Source of the DNA: Golubevia sp. BC0850
Lineage: Eukaryota > Basidiomycota > Exobasidiomycetes > Golubeviales > Golubeviaceae
Length of the DNA stretch: 64,000 nucleotides
Direction of reading: 5' to 3'
Assembly (NCBI GenBank): GCA_012976225.1
Contig: JAAVVG010000003.1
Location: forward strand, 372,001-436,000
Made by a program: the position numbers and the translations under genes. This document shows, piece by piece, positions 45,470 to 55,807 of this stretch. The notes beneath the pieces were generated by a model, which searched no databases, had not been told where the DNA came from, and saw nothing but the letters and a program-made list of their open reading frames with translations. How positions within the stretch are numbered: the first letter of the stretch is position 1; every line of letters starts with the position of its first letter.

Positions 45470-47829
45470 TCATTCCTTAGCAAAACCCTTCTGTCTCTCA
45501 GCATACCACTTTGGTAAGAACCCTGGAGCCTCTTCCTTCCCTTCTTGAATACTATCCAACTTCTTGATCATATCGAAATTGATCTCTTTAGTGACTCTTG
45601 AATCGCCTTTATAATCCTTATGACTTCTAACGAATTCTCTCATCCAAGTAGAGGTAGTCTTTAATTCCCCACTTGCTCTCTTCGATACTAGACTTAGGTA
45701 AAGGTTGAGTTCGCATCGTGTCTCGACATCTACGTTGAGAGAATCAAGATAAGCTGAGATTAAAGGGATTAAACCAATGAAAGATTCAGGAGATTCAGAA
45801 GTAGAGTTTTTGGAAGCTTCCTCTGTTCCATTGATCAATTCGTTGAGACTGAATTCTGAATATTCATTTTCAACAGGACCTAATTCTGGTGAAGCAGCTC
45901 TACTGGAAGATCTTCCTTTAGGTGAAGAAGGTGATTGTCCATTTTCGGTAGTCCCATTGACCTTCTTTCCATGTGCTCCATTGATTCCATTCACCGAACT
46001 TTCTCTGGTTCTGTTCCCGCTTGCTCGATTGGTGCTGCTTCCTCTGACCGGACTTGAACTTCTACTTCCATAAGGTGTTCCAGATCTTCGAGTTTCAGCC
46101 GAAGCTGGGATGTAAGTTGATGAGGGTCTTGAGCTACTACCGCCACGTGGGTTAGAAGAAGAGTTGGAATGTGAGTGAGAATGAGGATGAGGGTGTCGTG
46201 TCTTGGTTCTGAAGGCTTCCTTTCTGAAAAAGTACTTTTGAGTTGAAACTGCGTCTCGAATGTGAGCTCGCTTCATGTTTTCGTCGACCTAGGGAGGAAT
46301 AAGGAGAAAGGTCGGGGATGGTGAGACTTTCTCTCTGCAAGTGCAAGAAGAAAGCGTGGCTGCATCATTTTGAACCAACTTACCTTAGAAATCGGAATGT
46401 AGAAATTCAAACCAAAGCTCAAAATAGCTCTAGTAAGTAAAACAATGAAAACACTAAAAGCAGCATTTTCGAAATCAGTAATTTGAACTTCCATACTTCT
46501 AAATTCGACTCTCCAACCAATTTGACCGCCAGGAGGAGGAGGTTTGAACCGCATAGTTTGCCAATTAGTAGATTGTAAATTTTCGAAATGATCCATAGAG
46601 TTCTCATCATCTTGATCCACATTCTCAGAAAAGATAACTAAAGGATCTCTAATGAAAAGATGAGCCAAATGATTTGAAAGTTTCTCATCTATTCCATTTT
46701 CCATCAAAGTAGCCTTAACTTCTTCATCGATAGGTAATTCATTATCATTGTATTCCTCTCTGAAAAGCGGATCATTTGATATGTAAGAATCGACAGAGTC
46801 GTATCTTGATTTTGGCATTTTCATTCTTGAATCTTTCAGTTCTTCTAAACCTCTTTCTTCTCTTGTTCTATCGTCTACTGCAGCCGAAATAACATTCCAT
46901 CTACAATCGACATCTGCTAGATAACCTCGATAGATTGGAGAAGCAGCTGTTAAAGCCAACATTAAAGGACCAATTGGAACTAGTTGATCATAAACCGTCC
47001 TAGCCTCTTCAACCGAACAGGCTTGAAAGGTTACTTGAAGACAACAGCAACCCATTCCAAATCCCATTGCATCCATGTAAATGTGATCCGGTAAAGCAGC
47101 TCCATTCTTAGCTTCCGAATCTCCCGGAAAGAGATTTCTATCCCAAGGAATACTTGGATCAATAAATGGAGAAGGAGTATTGGTATCCTTGAAAATCGGC
47201 ATGTTTATCGCAACCTTAGCCCCTTTTCTCTCTCTAATGTTAGCAGTCAAAGTTGGAAACCTAACATGTTGATTTATAAGTTCATCAGGTAAAAACAAAC
47301 TTTGACTTGCTTTCCCATTAGGCTCGTAATGAGGATCAGTAAAAGGAAAGTCATTAACCCCTAATCTAGGAAAAGAAGTCAAAGTAATCGGTAATTCATT
47401 TTCCTTCAAATGAGATCTTGCGATTTTCCTTCTGATTCTCATATTCTGTTCCACCATTCTAAGTTCCTTCGGATTAACACCATAAGGACTTCCAGGAGTT
47501 GATTCTAACATGTATCTCCCATATTCAGGATGAAAAACTGGGATTTCACCAGCTTTACTTGGATTCTCTGAAGAAGCTTGAATTTTGGATTGTTCTAATT
47601 CAGTTAGGATTTCACCTTGTCTTAAACTTAAGAGAGCGTTCTTGTTCTCTTCGTCCATTGAAATCACTAAGTACTCGATTTCGTCTCCCCATAAAAGAAC
47701 ATCTCCTCTGCGGTCTTTGATTTTGGACCAGAGAGATAAGAATTGTTCTATTCCATGTTTTCTGACGTGAGAGGCTAGAGGTTTGGTTTCTTGCCAGGGA
47801 AGAGGTGTTCCTAGAGCTAGTAGACCCAT
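45470..47829 (-). CDS. GSH1: Glutamate-cysteine ligase
   Basis: Two exons (47829-46384 and 46288-45470) join exactly to 754 residues. This enzyme makes gamma-glutamylcysteine, the rate-limiting step of glutathione synthesis, in the cytosol. The start MGLLALGTPLPWQETKPLAS and the segments FLSLWSKIKDRRGDVLLWGD (with the catalytic E-I-E following), PEYGRYMLESTPGSPYG, DHIYMDAMGFGMGCCCLQVT, LTAASPIYRGYLADVDCRWN and GGQIGWRVEFRSMEVQITDF are all diagnostic of the eukaryotic GCS family. The region after FGLNFYIPISKVDENMKRAH contains a ~120-residue His/Ser/Asn-rich insertion, longer than in yeast. It ends AERQKGFAKE. TTAGTAA, a Yap1-type site, begins 59 bases upstream of the start. Confidence 0.97.
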
Positions 47830-49240
47830 GATTTAGGGTACTTTAAAGGGTATGAATCTAAATCGAAGGAAGGAAGAGAGAGAGAAATTAGTAATGGGGT
47901 TGATTGTCCGCATCAGCCCTAACTTTCCTGTCCGAGAGATCCGCAGAGAGGTCGAATTGCTAGATTCAAGCCTGAAGAAACTGTCTTTGAACCTTGGAGA
48001 GGTAAAGAGGAGGTCGTCCAAGTCGACTTCAATTCAAGTGCTGTTGGCAGAGAAATGACTGGACCTGGACGCAGGGTGACGCTCAACTTTTTTCCCAACT
48101 TCTTTCTACAACTTTCCTTTCCTTTGTTCCCATCCTCAAGAGATTCAAAGTTCAAGTGAATTCATGACGATGATTTCTCAGAGTTCTTCCTCTGCCATCG
48201 ACTTCCATGACCCTCAATCTCTTATTGTCCCATCCTGGTTTTACAAAACTGCTTCCTACCTGAAGCTTCGTATTGATCGAGCATCATCATATTCTTCTCG
48301 ACCTTTCACCAACCTCGTGTGTCATGAGCTATGGAGAATTTGGGTCCCCTTTTCAACATTGAGTGGGTGAGAGGGTCCACAGCTCTGCCGACTTGATGCG
48401 GACTCTTTCTCAAATCCCAGACCCCAAAAATGATTTGCCATGACCAATCCATCTCTCTACCTAATCGCAGAAGGCCAATCCAGCTACCTTGGAAGAGCTT
48501 CAATTCCCGACCATCTTTTTTTTCTCTGACTGCTTATCTCCATCAATCCGATTGCAGTGACTCTGGGTCCTTGACCTGCCTCTGCCATGTTCTTGCCTAA
48601 CATGAGATTGTTGAAGCAATTCCAAAGCTCCCTTTCTACCCAAACCATCATCTCAGGAGCTCAAGTGGACTCTACAAATGAGATGCCGAGTAGCTTACCT
48701 TCTTCCTTTGGACCGATTGTTCCCTATCCTCTCCTCACCTCTCAGTGACTCACTTTGAAAGACAAGAATGAAATTTGTGCACTGACTGGGAACCAATAAG
48801 ATTGACTGACTCTGAAGATTGAGACACGTTGGAATCCCAAATCTGAATAGTTCTATCCGTCTCGTCAGCTGACTTAGACTTGACCCACTCAAAATAGCCC
48901 CCGAATTGCAATTCCCCTTGATTGAAAAAGGTTCTGTCGAGTCTTAGAATTGAAGTAGTAGATTAAAAGATTGGGAAAGAAGAAAGAGAAGTTGGAAGGA
49001 ATGGGTGGATGAGCAGAAAGGGAGAGACAGGATTCCAAATCACTAGTCACTCCTTCTCACTCGGATTTTATTATCGCAAGGACCGAGCGAGCCATGACCC
49101 TTTCTTTTCTCTTTCTCATTCTCTCTCTCATATGTCATACACTTTAAGAAAATGAAGGAGAATCTACAAGGTTGAAGTACAGGGGCTGGTACGCTGGTAG
49201 TGAAGGTAATTGCTACCCAGAAAGTTCAAAGAATCTGCCT
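47830..49240. other. 1.4-kb intergenic region
   Basis: GSH1 promoter at the left; 3' flank of the small NTF2-like gene at the right. A forward frame of 68 codons (48164-48370, MTMISQSSSSAIDFHDPQSL...) ends near a possible donor and could be the start of a small unrecognised gene, but no continuation is convincing. Confidence 0.35.
47888..47894. promoter_or_regulatory. Yap1-type element TTAGTAA upstream of GSH1
   Basis: TTAGTAA (TTACTAA on the other strand) lies 59-65 bases upstream of the GSH1 ATG. This is the classic AP-1-like response element for Yap1/Pap1 factors that induce GSH1 under oxidative stress in yeasts. The heptamer also occurs elsewhere in the window, so support is positional. 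Confidence 0.4.
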
Positions 49241-49633
49241 TCAAGCCTGTCCAAATTCCACAGCCTCTCTAAGATCGATAACCTTTTTCTCATCTTCACT
49301 TCCAATTTCACCAAATTCCACCAGGATGATAGCTTTAGCAGTCATAACATCTCCATCTTCCTTCTCCAAACGGAGGGATTCGCAAGCTCCAACTTTTCTT
49401 CCCATTCTCGTCAATTGCTCCAACTTCACTTCGACCTTGACGAATCCTTTCTTCATCCCAAGAACGGCGGATAAGAAACTAGCAGAGTCATAAATTTGAC
49501 CTGCAGATTCAGCGTGAAGCTTGGACGAATAGAAGTCATTCCAGGAGTTTTTGGCTAAGCTCAGATCCTTTTCCGAATAGATTTTCTCAATCGCATCCTT
49601 GTAGAGTTGTTTCAATTCATCTTGATCTGACAT
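49241..49633 (-). CDS. Small NTF2/SnoaL-like protein
   Basis: A single uninterrupted exon encodes 130 residues starting MSDQDELKQLYKDAIEKIYS. The order of an N-terminal amphipathic helix, a WNDFYSSKLHAESAGQIYDS segment, a short helix (SFLSAVLGM) and then alternating strands (FVKVEVKLEQLTRMG, KVGACESLRLEK, VMTAKAIILVEFGE) fits a compact alpha+beta NTF2-like barrel. No catalytic residues can be assigned and I recognise no named family. It is one of few intronless genes in the window. The same fold type is proposed for the gene at 7653-8356, but the two show no obvious sequence likeness. Confidence 0.6.
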   Translation of the reverse strand: MSDQDELKQLYKDAIEKIYSEKDLSLAKNSWNDFYSSKLHAESAGQIYDSASFLSAVLGMKKGFVKVEVKLEQLTRMGRKVGACESLRLEKEDGDVMTAKAIILVEFGEIGSEDEKKVIDLREAVEFGQA

Positions 49634-50240
49634 GGCGTTTCAAATTTTGGGTTTGCTGGGAGAGTGGAATTTTGGAAAGGTGGAAGCATCAGCTTCCTTC
49701 TAGGGGGAGTGAGGCTGCAAAAGAGAAACCCTCACCTTTCAGCTCAGGGTTAATGGAAAACGGGACAGGTTTGTGAATTCGAATTTTGGTTTGAAGGAGG
49801 CGGTTGAATATGTTTGAGAGGATGCTCCCGCGAAGAAGGGCTCCTTTAATAGTAATAGTCCTTTTTGAGTAAGCTTACGTCATGGGGATTAAGATGCTAC
49901 TCAGTTCTTGACACCTGCGTCAGCTGACGGAGTAAATCGATATGTAAGTGAGATCCCTGTCTCCGGAAGAAGAGTTGGGTATGTACGTTGCGTCTTGATA
50001 CCTGCAAACCAACTTCGATCATGGAAGTGATAGAATAAGGGGTTGTCTATTTGCCTATTGCCTCTGGTCGACGGAGATTCTCTTCTCTCCTTCTATTGTT
50101 CAGATCTCCAGAGCTCACCAGACAGGCTTCTGAGCAGGAATTGCTTATCATCATACATCACTTTCTCATCAAAAGTAGATACTGCAAGACAACAGAACCA
50201 AGGAGTCTCGAAATACAAAGAGCCAACCGGCCTTGAAACC
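49634..50240. other. Intergenic region between two reverse-strand genes
   Basis: Promoter of the small NTF2-like gene and 3' flank of the SDR gene. It includes TCAGCTGACGGAG at about 49920, a near-palindrome. No gene is seen. Confidence 0.4.
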
Positions 50241-51587
50241 CTAGATTCCTCTTCCACCAGTAACCTCCAAAGTTTGACCACTAACGTAACTAGCCAAACT
50301 ACTAGACAAGAAGAGAATACTAGCAGCGGCTTCCTCAGCTTGACCAGGTCTTCTCAAAGGAATGTCGGCAGCTCCATTAACAGCAGATCCAGAACCTGGA
50401 GTTCTACCTGGAATTCCGAGAGCAATTGACTTTCCATTGACAGTGATACTTTCACCAGCTTCTTTAGCTCTGGTTAAACGAGTATCGATCCATCCGAAAG
50501 CAACAGTGTTGGCTCTGACTCCGAAAGGTCCCCATTCTTTACACATAGTCTTTGTTAAACCAACAACTCCTGCCTTTGCGACTGAGTAGTTGACTTGTCC
50601 TACGTTTCCATGAGTTCCAGATGTTGACGAGACGTTGACTGAGAAATGCAGAAAGGCAGGGTAGGTTCAGGAAGGTTGAAAGAAAGGGAAGTCAAGGAAG
50701 AGAACAGTGAGAACTTACCGATAGATCTGTTTTCACGCTTGCTTTCTTCTTTGATACGGAAGTAAGGAGCTGCAGCTCGAATTAGACGGAATGGGGCCTG
50801 ATCAATTGGAAAAAAGATTAAGGTCAAAGGTGAGGATTCCAAACGCTTGAAAAGTTGAGATGGGCAAAGGAAGTCAGACTCACAGCACAGTGAACCTCGA
50901 GCATGGTCTGGAAAGTTTCATCGTCCATGGTATGAGCCATCTTGTCATAAGTGAATCCAGCATTGTTGACCAGCTGTAGAGAAAGTGGGAAATAGGGTCA
51001 GCGGCGTGGCTCGCAAAGTGAGAAACTTCGATGATAGAGTTTCGGAATGAGACTCACATGATTGATCTTTCCAAAAGCTTTCACAGTAGCTTCGACACAT
51101 TTGGTTCCAAAGTCTTTAGCAGTAACATCTCCACTGGTGCGGGAGAGAAATGCCGAGGAGGGTCAGCATTCTATCTCATCATCAAGCAAATTCTCTTCTA
51201 CCACTTCATGAACTCACGCGAAGCCAATAGCCTTTCCACCAGCCTTCTTGATTTCAGCTACAGTCTCTTCAGTTCTCTTTGCGTCTAGATCACTGACGAC
51301 TACGCTTGCCCCATGAGAGGCGAAGAGAAGAGCAGTTGCCTGAAGAAGAGGGAAAAGACGGGTTAGCGATGACCAAGAAAGTAGAAGTTGGAGTTTGAGA
51401 GAAACACACTTTTCCAATCCCTTGACCTGAACCAGTGATGATGGCAACTTCTCCTTTCATGAGTTGTCCGGCTGTGAGAGAAAAGAGGGGGGAAAGTGAG
51501 TAGACGAAGTTGGACGAAAGAGAGAGCTCGCTACTGACTGAGTGGACCATTGAAGTGACCAGTGAGTTGAGAGAGACGTTCAGCCAT
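50241..51587 (-). CDS. Short-chain dehydrogenase/reductase (FabG-like)
   Basis: About six exons. The product is an NAD(P)-dependent oxidoreductase of the classical SDR family. It starts MAERLSQLTGHFNGPLS and continues with LMKGEVAIITGSGQGIGK (TGxxxGIG cofactor loop), LLFASHGASVVVSDLDAKRT, GDVTAK, KINHLVNNAGFTYDK (NNAG), RSIVNVSSTSGTHGNVGQVN with YSVAKAG (catalytic Ser, Tyr and Lys), then EWGPFGVRANTVAFGWIDTR and a C-terminal ASYVSGQTLEVTGGRGI. The acidic residue in SDLDAKR after beta-2 favours NAD(H). The length, about 300 residues, and the C-terminal motif resemble FabG/beta-ketoacyl reductase or the SDR half of peroxisomal multifunctional proteins. The substrate is unknown. It is divergent from LSC1, with about 207 bases between starts. 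Confidence 0.85.
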
Positions 51588-51794
51588 TATGAAATTGATA
51601 TTTTAAAAGTTAGAAGGAGATGGTTGAAGAGAAGAAAGAGAAGAAGGTAACCGGTCCATTCCCAAGCCGATCCAATTTTTGTGCACAATATATACGCGCC
51701 TTTAGAGCTTCAGACACGTGGAGTGCCGACGGAAGATTCTCCCCTCCTTCCTCCTTTCCTTCCTCATCTCTCTACTTGGATCTCAATAGCAATC

Positions 51795-53386
51795 ATGTTG
51801 AGTTTAGCCAGCCGTTCAGCTCTACGATCTTTCCCATCAACTTCAACTTCCTCAGCTTCCAGAACTTTCTCCTCGAGCGCTTCAAGGAATGGTTATGAAC
51901 AAACCTTAAAGAACCTTTTGATCAGTGGAGATTCTCGTCTCATCTGTCAAGGCTTCACTGGAAAGACTGGTACTTTCCATTGTACTCAAGCTTTAGAATA
52001 TGGTACAAAGCTAGTAGGTGGTGTATCTCCAAAGAAAGCAGGTCAAACTCATCTAGGTCTTCCAGTCTTCGGTTCAGTTCAAGAAGCTATGAGGGAAACC
52101 AAACCTCATGCTTCTGTACTTTACGTTCCACCTCCTGGAGCTGCTGATGCTATCATTGAAGCTGTAGAAGCTGAGGTTCCTTTGATCGTTTGTATCACTG
52201 AGGGTATCCCAGAGGCTGATGAAATCAGGGTGAGTTCCACATTAGTTTGCCTTCAATTCCTTCCTCCTTGTGCTGGCTATCTCTGGGTTCGCTTCTTCGA
52301 ATCGAAAGATGCTCTATAACTATTCGAATCTTGTTGGTTCATTCTGTAATCTGACAAGCCATTCCCTTCACCCCAACCTCTATGGAATTTCAACACGCTT
52401 CCTCCTCTTCCTTCCTCGTTCTGATCTTGACAGGTGGCTCAAGTTCTCAAATCTCAATCCAAATCTCGTCTGGTGGGTCCAAACTGTCCTGGAATTATCG
52501 ATCCTCGTGGTTGCAAGATCGGTATCATGCCAGGTCACATTCACACCCCAGGAAAGATTGGTGAGTTGGGTTCCAGGCTGCGAAGGAGGGGGGGAAACAG
52601 GAACTCTTCTCACTCGATGGAGTCTGGTATCTGCGACTCTGAGCAAAGAGGTAAACTGGGGCTGATGATTAGCTATGACAGGATAGGCTTGGAAAAGGAG
52701 CTTTAAGTTGAGTGACAAGGGCATACACGCAACGCTTTGCGCTTGTAGAATAGAATGCAGAAGGTGGAGATTGAGAAGGAGCCTATCACCAACTCCAACA
52801 AACTTGCATCGCCTGCAGTTCTACAATCCAAAGTTTTGTTGAAATAAAGGGCTTTAACTGCCATGGGAATCGAAGGCTTCGGTACCCTCGAGCTAACCTA
52901 ACTTCAACTCGCCTTCACATCTTCTCAGGTATCGTCTCTCGTTCCGGAACTCTAACCTACGAAGCAGTCAACCAAACCACCAACGTAGGATTAGGACAAT
53001 CTCTTTGTATCGGTATCGGAGGAGATCCATACCCAGGTTCCACAACCCTCGACGTCGTGAAGCTACTTCTAGATGACCCACGTTCCGAAGGGTTAGTCGT
53101 TATTGGAGAAATTGGAGGTTCTATGGAGGAAGACGCTGCCGAATACTTGTTAGCTCACAATGGAAAGGATGGAAGACCTTGGAAGCCAGTCGTTTCTTTC
53201 ATTGCTGGAAGAACTGCCCCACCTGGAAGAAGAATGGGTCACGCTGGAGCTATTATCGCTGGTGGAAAGGGAGGTGCTGATGATAAGGTCAGGGCTTTGG
53301 AGAAGGCCGGTGTTATTGTGGCTGATAGTCCTGCTAAGATCGGAGCCCTAATGAAGGAAGCTATGGTTAAGGCTGGTCTTGCTTAA
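51795..53386 (+). CDS. LSC1: Succinyl-CoA ligase, alpha subunit
   Basis: Three exons (51795-52229, 52434-52560, 52929-53386) join exactly to 339 residues. It is the alpha subunit of the TCA-cycle enzyme that converts succinyl-CoA to succinate while making a nucleoside triphosphate. The N-terminus [20 protein letters not shown] followed by [19 protein letters not shown] is a mitochondrial presequence. The CoA-binding fold shows [20 protein letters not shown] and [19 protein letters not shown]. Later are [38 protein letters not shown], and the active-site His in [20 protein letters not shown]. It ends MVKAGLA. Intron 2 is 368 bases, longer than most here. Confidence 0.96.
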
Positions 53387-53759
53387 AGTAGTTGTGAAAT
53401 TATAGATAGGTGGGATGAGGAGTTAATTCTTTCTGTTACAAGTTTTTTCCTACTGTATCAACTTCTCTTTTTGAAATACTCTGGTCTTGGCATAAATGAA
53501 TCAAATCGAACGTTTCCGCATCGCCATTTGAAAACATGATAGCCAGTCGATACTAAGACATTGCACTCAACTGAGGGCAGATAGGAGAAGGAGGAGTGAT
53601 GTTATGGGTTGCGTTATAAATCGTAGAGAAAACATGAAGAAAAAGTTCTTGAAAAGAGAAAGCGAAAATGAAGAGAAATGGGAAAGGCGTGCGATGCGGG
53701 GAGTAATCGGGAGAAATTGAAAGTCATGTATGTACATTAAAAGAGCCCAAGGTGATGGA
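53387..53759. other. Convergent intergenic region
   Basis: 3' ends of LSC1 (+) and the cysteine-rich protein (-). Nothing notable is seen. Confidence 0.5.
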
Positions 53760-54914
53760 TTAGGCCCAAAGAAGACCCAGTCCAACCGAGAAGGCTAGAG
53801 TCAAAGGGAGATTGAAGTTGAGAGAGATTTTGAAAGCATCGTTTGATGAAGAGTCGACAGATGGAGTTGGAGTTGGTCTGGATGGCTTATTAGAAGAAGG
53901 AGCACCTCTTGCGGCGGAACTTTGAGGAACAGAGGCAACAGGAACTTGCGAGGATGGCTTAGGTGCTTGAGATGGGATGGGTGCTTGAGATGGAATGGGA
54001 TCTTCAGATCCCTCCGAATCGGAATCATCAGATGAGTCGGAAGTAGAGAAATCAGGATCGTACGAGTTCGAATCGTCGGTGGTCCAGTCGGGATCAGATG
54101 CGACATAACTGCGGGTTGGAGAAGACGTCAGGTTAACGATGAGAAAATCGAGAGAGATGCCTTGGATGGAAGCAACTCACACTGCAGAGCCATCCTCATA
54201 TTCTACACATTGGGAGTCTGAGCCACAACAAATTGAGCCACAGATTCCGGATGTGATATCAACTGAGTCCGCGCAAGTCTCAGCGTCAGGAGAGGTACAG
54301 CCTTGCGGATCGGCTGGGTAGAATTTAGAAAGGATCGAGAGTCGAGGTTAGGGGTTGAGCAGTTCGAGATACAAGATTCTCAACGGTCTATACTCACCAC
54401 AGCAACCCAGAAGTCCAGTGGTGTGATCTGTGAAACACTTTTCGTCTGCGTACTGTGGAGAGAGACAGAGAGAAAAGAGTCAGTCGCTGAGCCAGATATG
54501 TAGGTTGAAGAAATCGATCATCGAACGACAAAGGACAGTACACCCCTACAAGAATTTTCCGTTGTGTACTCACACAACAACCAGGTCCACAGTCAACGGG
54601 AGCCGAAGCTGGGCATGTCAATTCTTGACGGGAGTGCAATCTAGTTTTGGGGCGTAAGGAATTAGAACGGAGATGAGTAAGAGTTCCTTATTCGAAAGAA
54701 CAGGTCGCGTCAAAACTCACATGTTGACTCCGTTGAAGATCATCCCTCTGGAGACTGGTTTAAGAGCAGTCAATCCAACTCCGAAAGAACTTCTTGAAGA
54801 GGGCTGAGTAGGTAAAGCCAACACTTGATTGCCGCGAGTTGGACTGGAGGCGAAGGTAAAGATGACTGCTAGCAAGACGAGAGGTAGAAAAGTGAAGAAG
54901 GTTGGGAGGACCAT
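53760..54914 (-). CDS. Cysteine-rich secreted protein, probably GPI-anchored
   Basis: About five exons. The start MVLPTFFTFLPLVLLAVIFT is a signal peptide. The mature part is compact and Cys-rich: RQELTCPASAPVDCGPGCC, YADEKCFTDHTTGLLGCC, GCTSPDAETCADSVD, GICGSICCGSDSQCVEYEDG. A Ser/Asp/Pro-rich stalk follows (DSSDDSDSEGSEDPIPSQAP and onward, with repeated SQAP units). The end NLPLTLAFSVGLGLLWA is a hydrophobic tail directly before the stop, with small residues upstream suitable for GPI attachment. Paired CC residues and a short length resemble fungal cell-wall or effector-like Cys-rich proteins. The stalk plus tail point to the cell surface. No named family recognised. Confidence 0.7.
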
Positions 54915-55807
54915 CGGAAGAGAGACTTATAAGAGAAAGAAGAAGTAGAAGGAGTAAGAAAAAGTAGAAAAAGTAGAAGAAGTAGAAGAAATCGACGAGA
55001 TGAAGAGTTGGAGTAGAATCGGAGGAATGGACGAGTGAGGACTTTTAAAGACTAGAGAAGAGTGGCTTGCTTTTATAATGCTTTTAAAACTTTTTGTACC
55101 TGTTGAATTCAAGCTGTGAGGTTGTTCACTACTCACGACCTTGTGGTGTAAACACATCTGCTGAATTCGTCTTTGCAAGGAAGGGTGAGACGTGGCTAGG
55201 GGGGCTGGGAATTGGGGCTGGGAATTTCTCGCTGATCTGCGGAACACCCAAAGAGCACCGCTTTCTCATACAATTTACTCTCATTCTTTATGAATTTCTC
55301 ATCTGACTCAAAGCCGCCAAGACACTGGACCATCTGAGAATTTTTCAAAACCCTTGCCCCCTTCCATCCCTGTCAACTGAGTTCTAAATCAAGCCTTTCC
55401 GTCCAACTGCGAAATCGAGGAGGCTTATATTCTGATCTGATCCCCCAATCATTCGATGGTTAGAAGTACACTTTCCCAGCCCTCGGAACTGCAAGAGGCG
55501 TGAGATCTAGAAGAGAGGCTCTAATTTGATATTCTGCATTCGGTTCGCAGATCTCATCTTCCAAACCCTCACCCGCACTTGTCCTGATGGAAGGGTTTGA
55601 AAAATGAGGACGTTCGGCTGCGAGTAAATTTCAGCAAGGGAAGGGATAAGAGAGGGGGATGGAGCTCTTGAAAGTTATCTCTTTGCCTGAATGGTCCAGC
55701 CGTTTAGAACTACCAGCGGGTTTCGACAAGGTATGTTTGATTCAGCAAAAGAAAAGAAGTTCATCATTGACCATTACATTACAACGAGAAAGAGAAAACA
55801 GGACCCT
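54915..55807. other. Promoter of the Cys-rich protein and VTA1 3' flank
   Basis: An imperfect AGTAGAAGA-type tandem repeat lies at about 54940-54990, just upstream of the ATG of the Cys-rich gene. The rest has no credible gene. Confidence 0.45.
54940..54990. repeat. Imperfect short tandem repeat, AGTAGAA units
   Basis: Repeated AGAAGTAGAAG/AAAAGTAGAA units (+ strand) within the 5' leader region of the Cys-rich gene. Confidence 0.7.

Noticed and set aside
52561-52928. CTGATGA in LSC1 intron 2 as a possible C/D snoRNA
   Set aside because: No D box at suitable distance and no terminal stem.
53801-54106. His/Pro/Leu-rich reverse frame
   Set aside because: Alternative frame of the Ser/Asp/Pro stalk of the Cys-rich protein; the true frame continues into the hydrophobic end.
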